Shown here piece after piece: positions 6,325-6,428 of a DNA stretch of 6,428 nt. The stretch is from Deltaproteobacteria bacterium (lineage in GTDB: Bacteria; Desulfobacterota; Anaeroferrophillalia; Anaeroferrophillales; Tharpellaceae). The notes under the pieces were generated by a model. It was not told the origin of the DNA. It was given only the letters and a program-made list of their open reading frames with translations, and made no database searches. The DNA is taken from positions 1 to 6,428 of the forward strand of contig JAADEO010000206.1 in NCBI GenBank assembly GCA_013153415.1, given 5' to 3'. Each line of letters begins with the position of its first letter. Within the stretch, counting starts at the first letter, position 1. A program made the translations under genes and the position numbers.

Positions 6325-6348
6325 TTCGCGGCTTCGCGCCTTCGCGTG
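6325..6348 (+). repeat. Three TTCGCG octads
   Basis: TTCGCGGC, TTCGCGCC and TTCGCGTG follow in an exact 8-base period (TTCGCG at 6325, 6333 and 6341). A related word in the opposite orientation, CCGCGAAAGG, appears at 6227-6236, where TCGCG (6218-6222) and CGCGA (6227-6231) also form a 5-bp stem with a 4-base loop. It resembles the dispersed CGCGAAG-type intergenic words I recall from many bacteria. Confidence 0.6.
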
Positions 6349-6428
6349 AACCGGAAAAAACCACCATAAATGCTGTACCTGAAATGGGGTGTGAAGTTAC
6401 ATCAAAACAAACCTTCGAGCGGGCCGCC

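Larger units (their letters stand above)
5841..6428. other. Gene-free, repeat-rich intergenic region
   Basis: This 588-base stretch holds the fba terminator and several families of short degenerate repeats, listed separately. Short open frames exist, for example a 93-codon one from a TTG at 5994, but it starts inside a repeat, lacks a ribosome-binding site and has no recognisable protein motif. No tRNA, rRNA, transposase fragment or CRISPR array is visible. The next gene must lie beyond the right edge. Confidence 0.7.

Noticed and set aside
6370..6428. Open frame from an ATG at 6370 running off the right edge
   Set aside because: There are only about 19 codons, without a ribosome-binding site or recognisable sequence; too little to call a gene.

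Overview
The window carries five protein-coding genes, all on the + strand, followed by about 590 bases of gene-free, repeat-rich DNA. The proteins resemble those of Desulfuromonadia (Geobacter/Desulfuromonas-type Deltaproteobacteria): an MglA-type polarity GTPase next to TPR proteins, a DUF4388 (PATAN) protein, and a class II fructose-bisphosphate aldolase whose motifs and C-terminus fit versions I remember from anaerobic lineages. This placement rests on remembered family resemblance and moderately high GC content, not on a search.

Layout. Bases 1-715 hold the 3' end of an acidic TPR protein whose start lies off the left edge. A 171-base AT-richer gap follows, with a plausible sigma-70 type promoter and two tandem 19-bp repeats just downstream of it. 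It precedes mglA (887-1834), which encodes the Ras-like polarity GTPase with an unusual C-terminal extension of about 120 residues. A gap of 29 bases separates mglA from a 1.84-kb gene (1864-3702) for an exported or membrane protein with TPRs, a four-cysteine zinc-ribbon-like motif and several membrane segments. This gene overlaps by four bases (ATGA) the next one (3699-4748), a DUF4388 protein with a C-terminal membrane segment. The three genes probably form one operon. A new promoter (TTGACA, then TAATCT) in the 96-base gap serves fba (4845-5840), which ends at a strong 11-bp-stem terminator.

How they fit together. MglA switches between GTP and GDP forms to set the cell pole for type IV pili or gliding machinery in Myxococcus. 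Here it sits with two uncharacterised membrane proteins and a TPR protein, so the operon may encode an MglA-centred polarity or surface-motility module whose membrane partners are undescribed. No MglB (the usual GAP, a roadblock-domain protein) is visible in this window. The aldolase is a housekeeping glycolysis/gluconeogenesis enzyme, probably an unrelated neighbour.

The right end (5841-6428) contains no supportable gene. It holds several families of short degenerate repeats: CACGAAA words at a 10-bp period, partly arranged as a hairpin; CGTRAAC-like heptads; and TTCGCG octads. This looks like an accumulation of dispersed intergenic repeats rather than a coding or CRISPR region.
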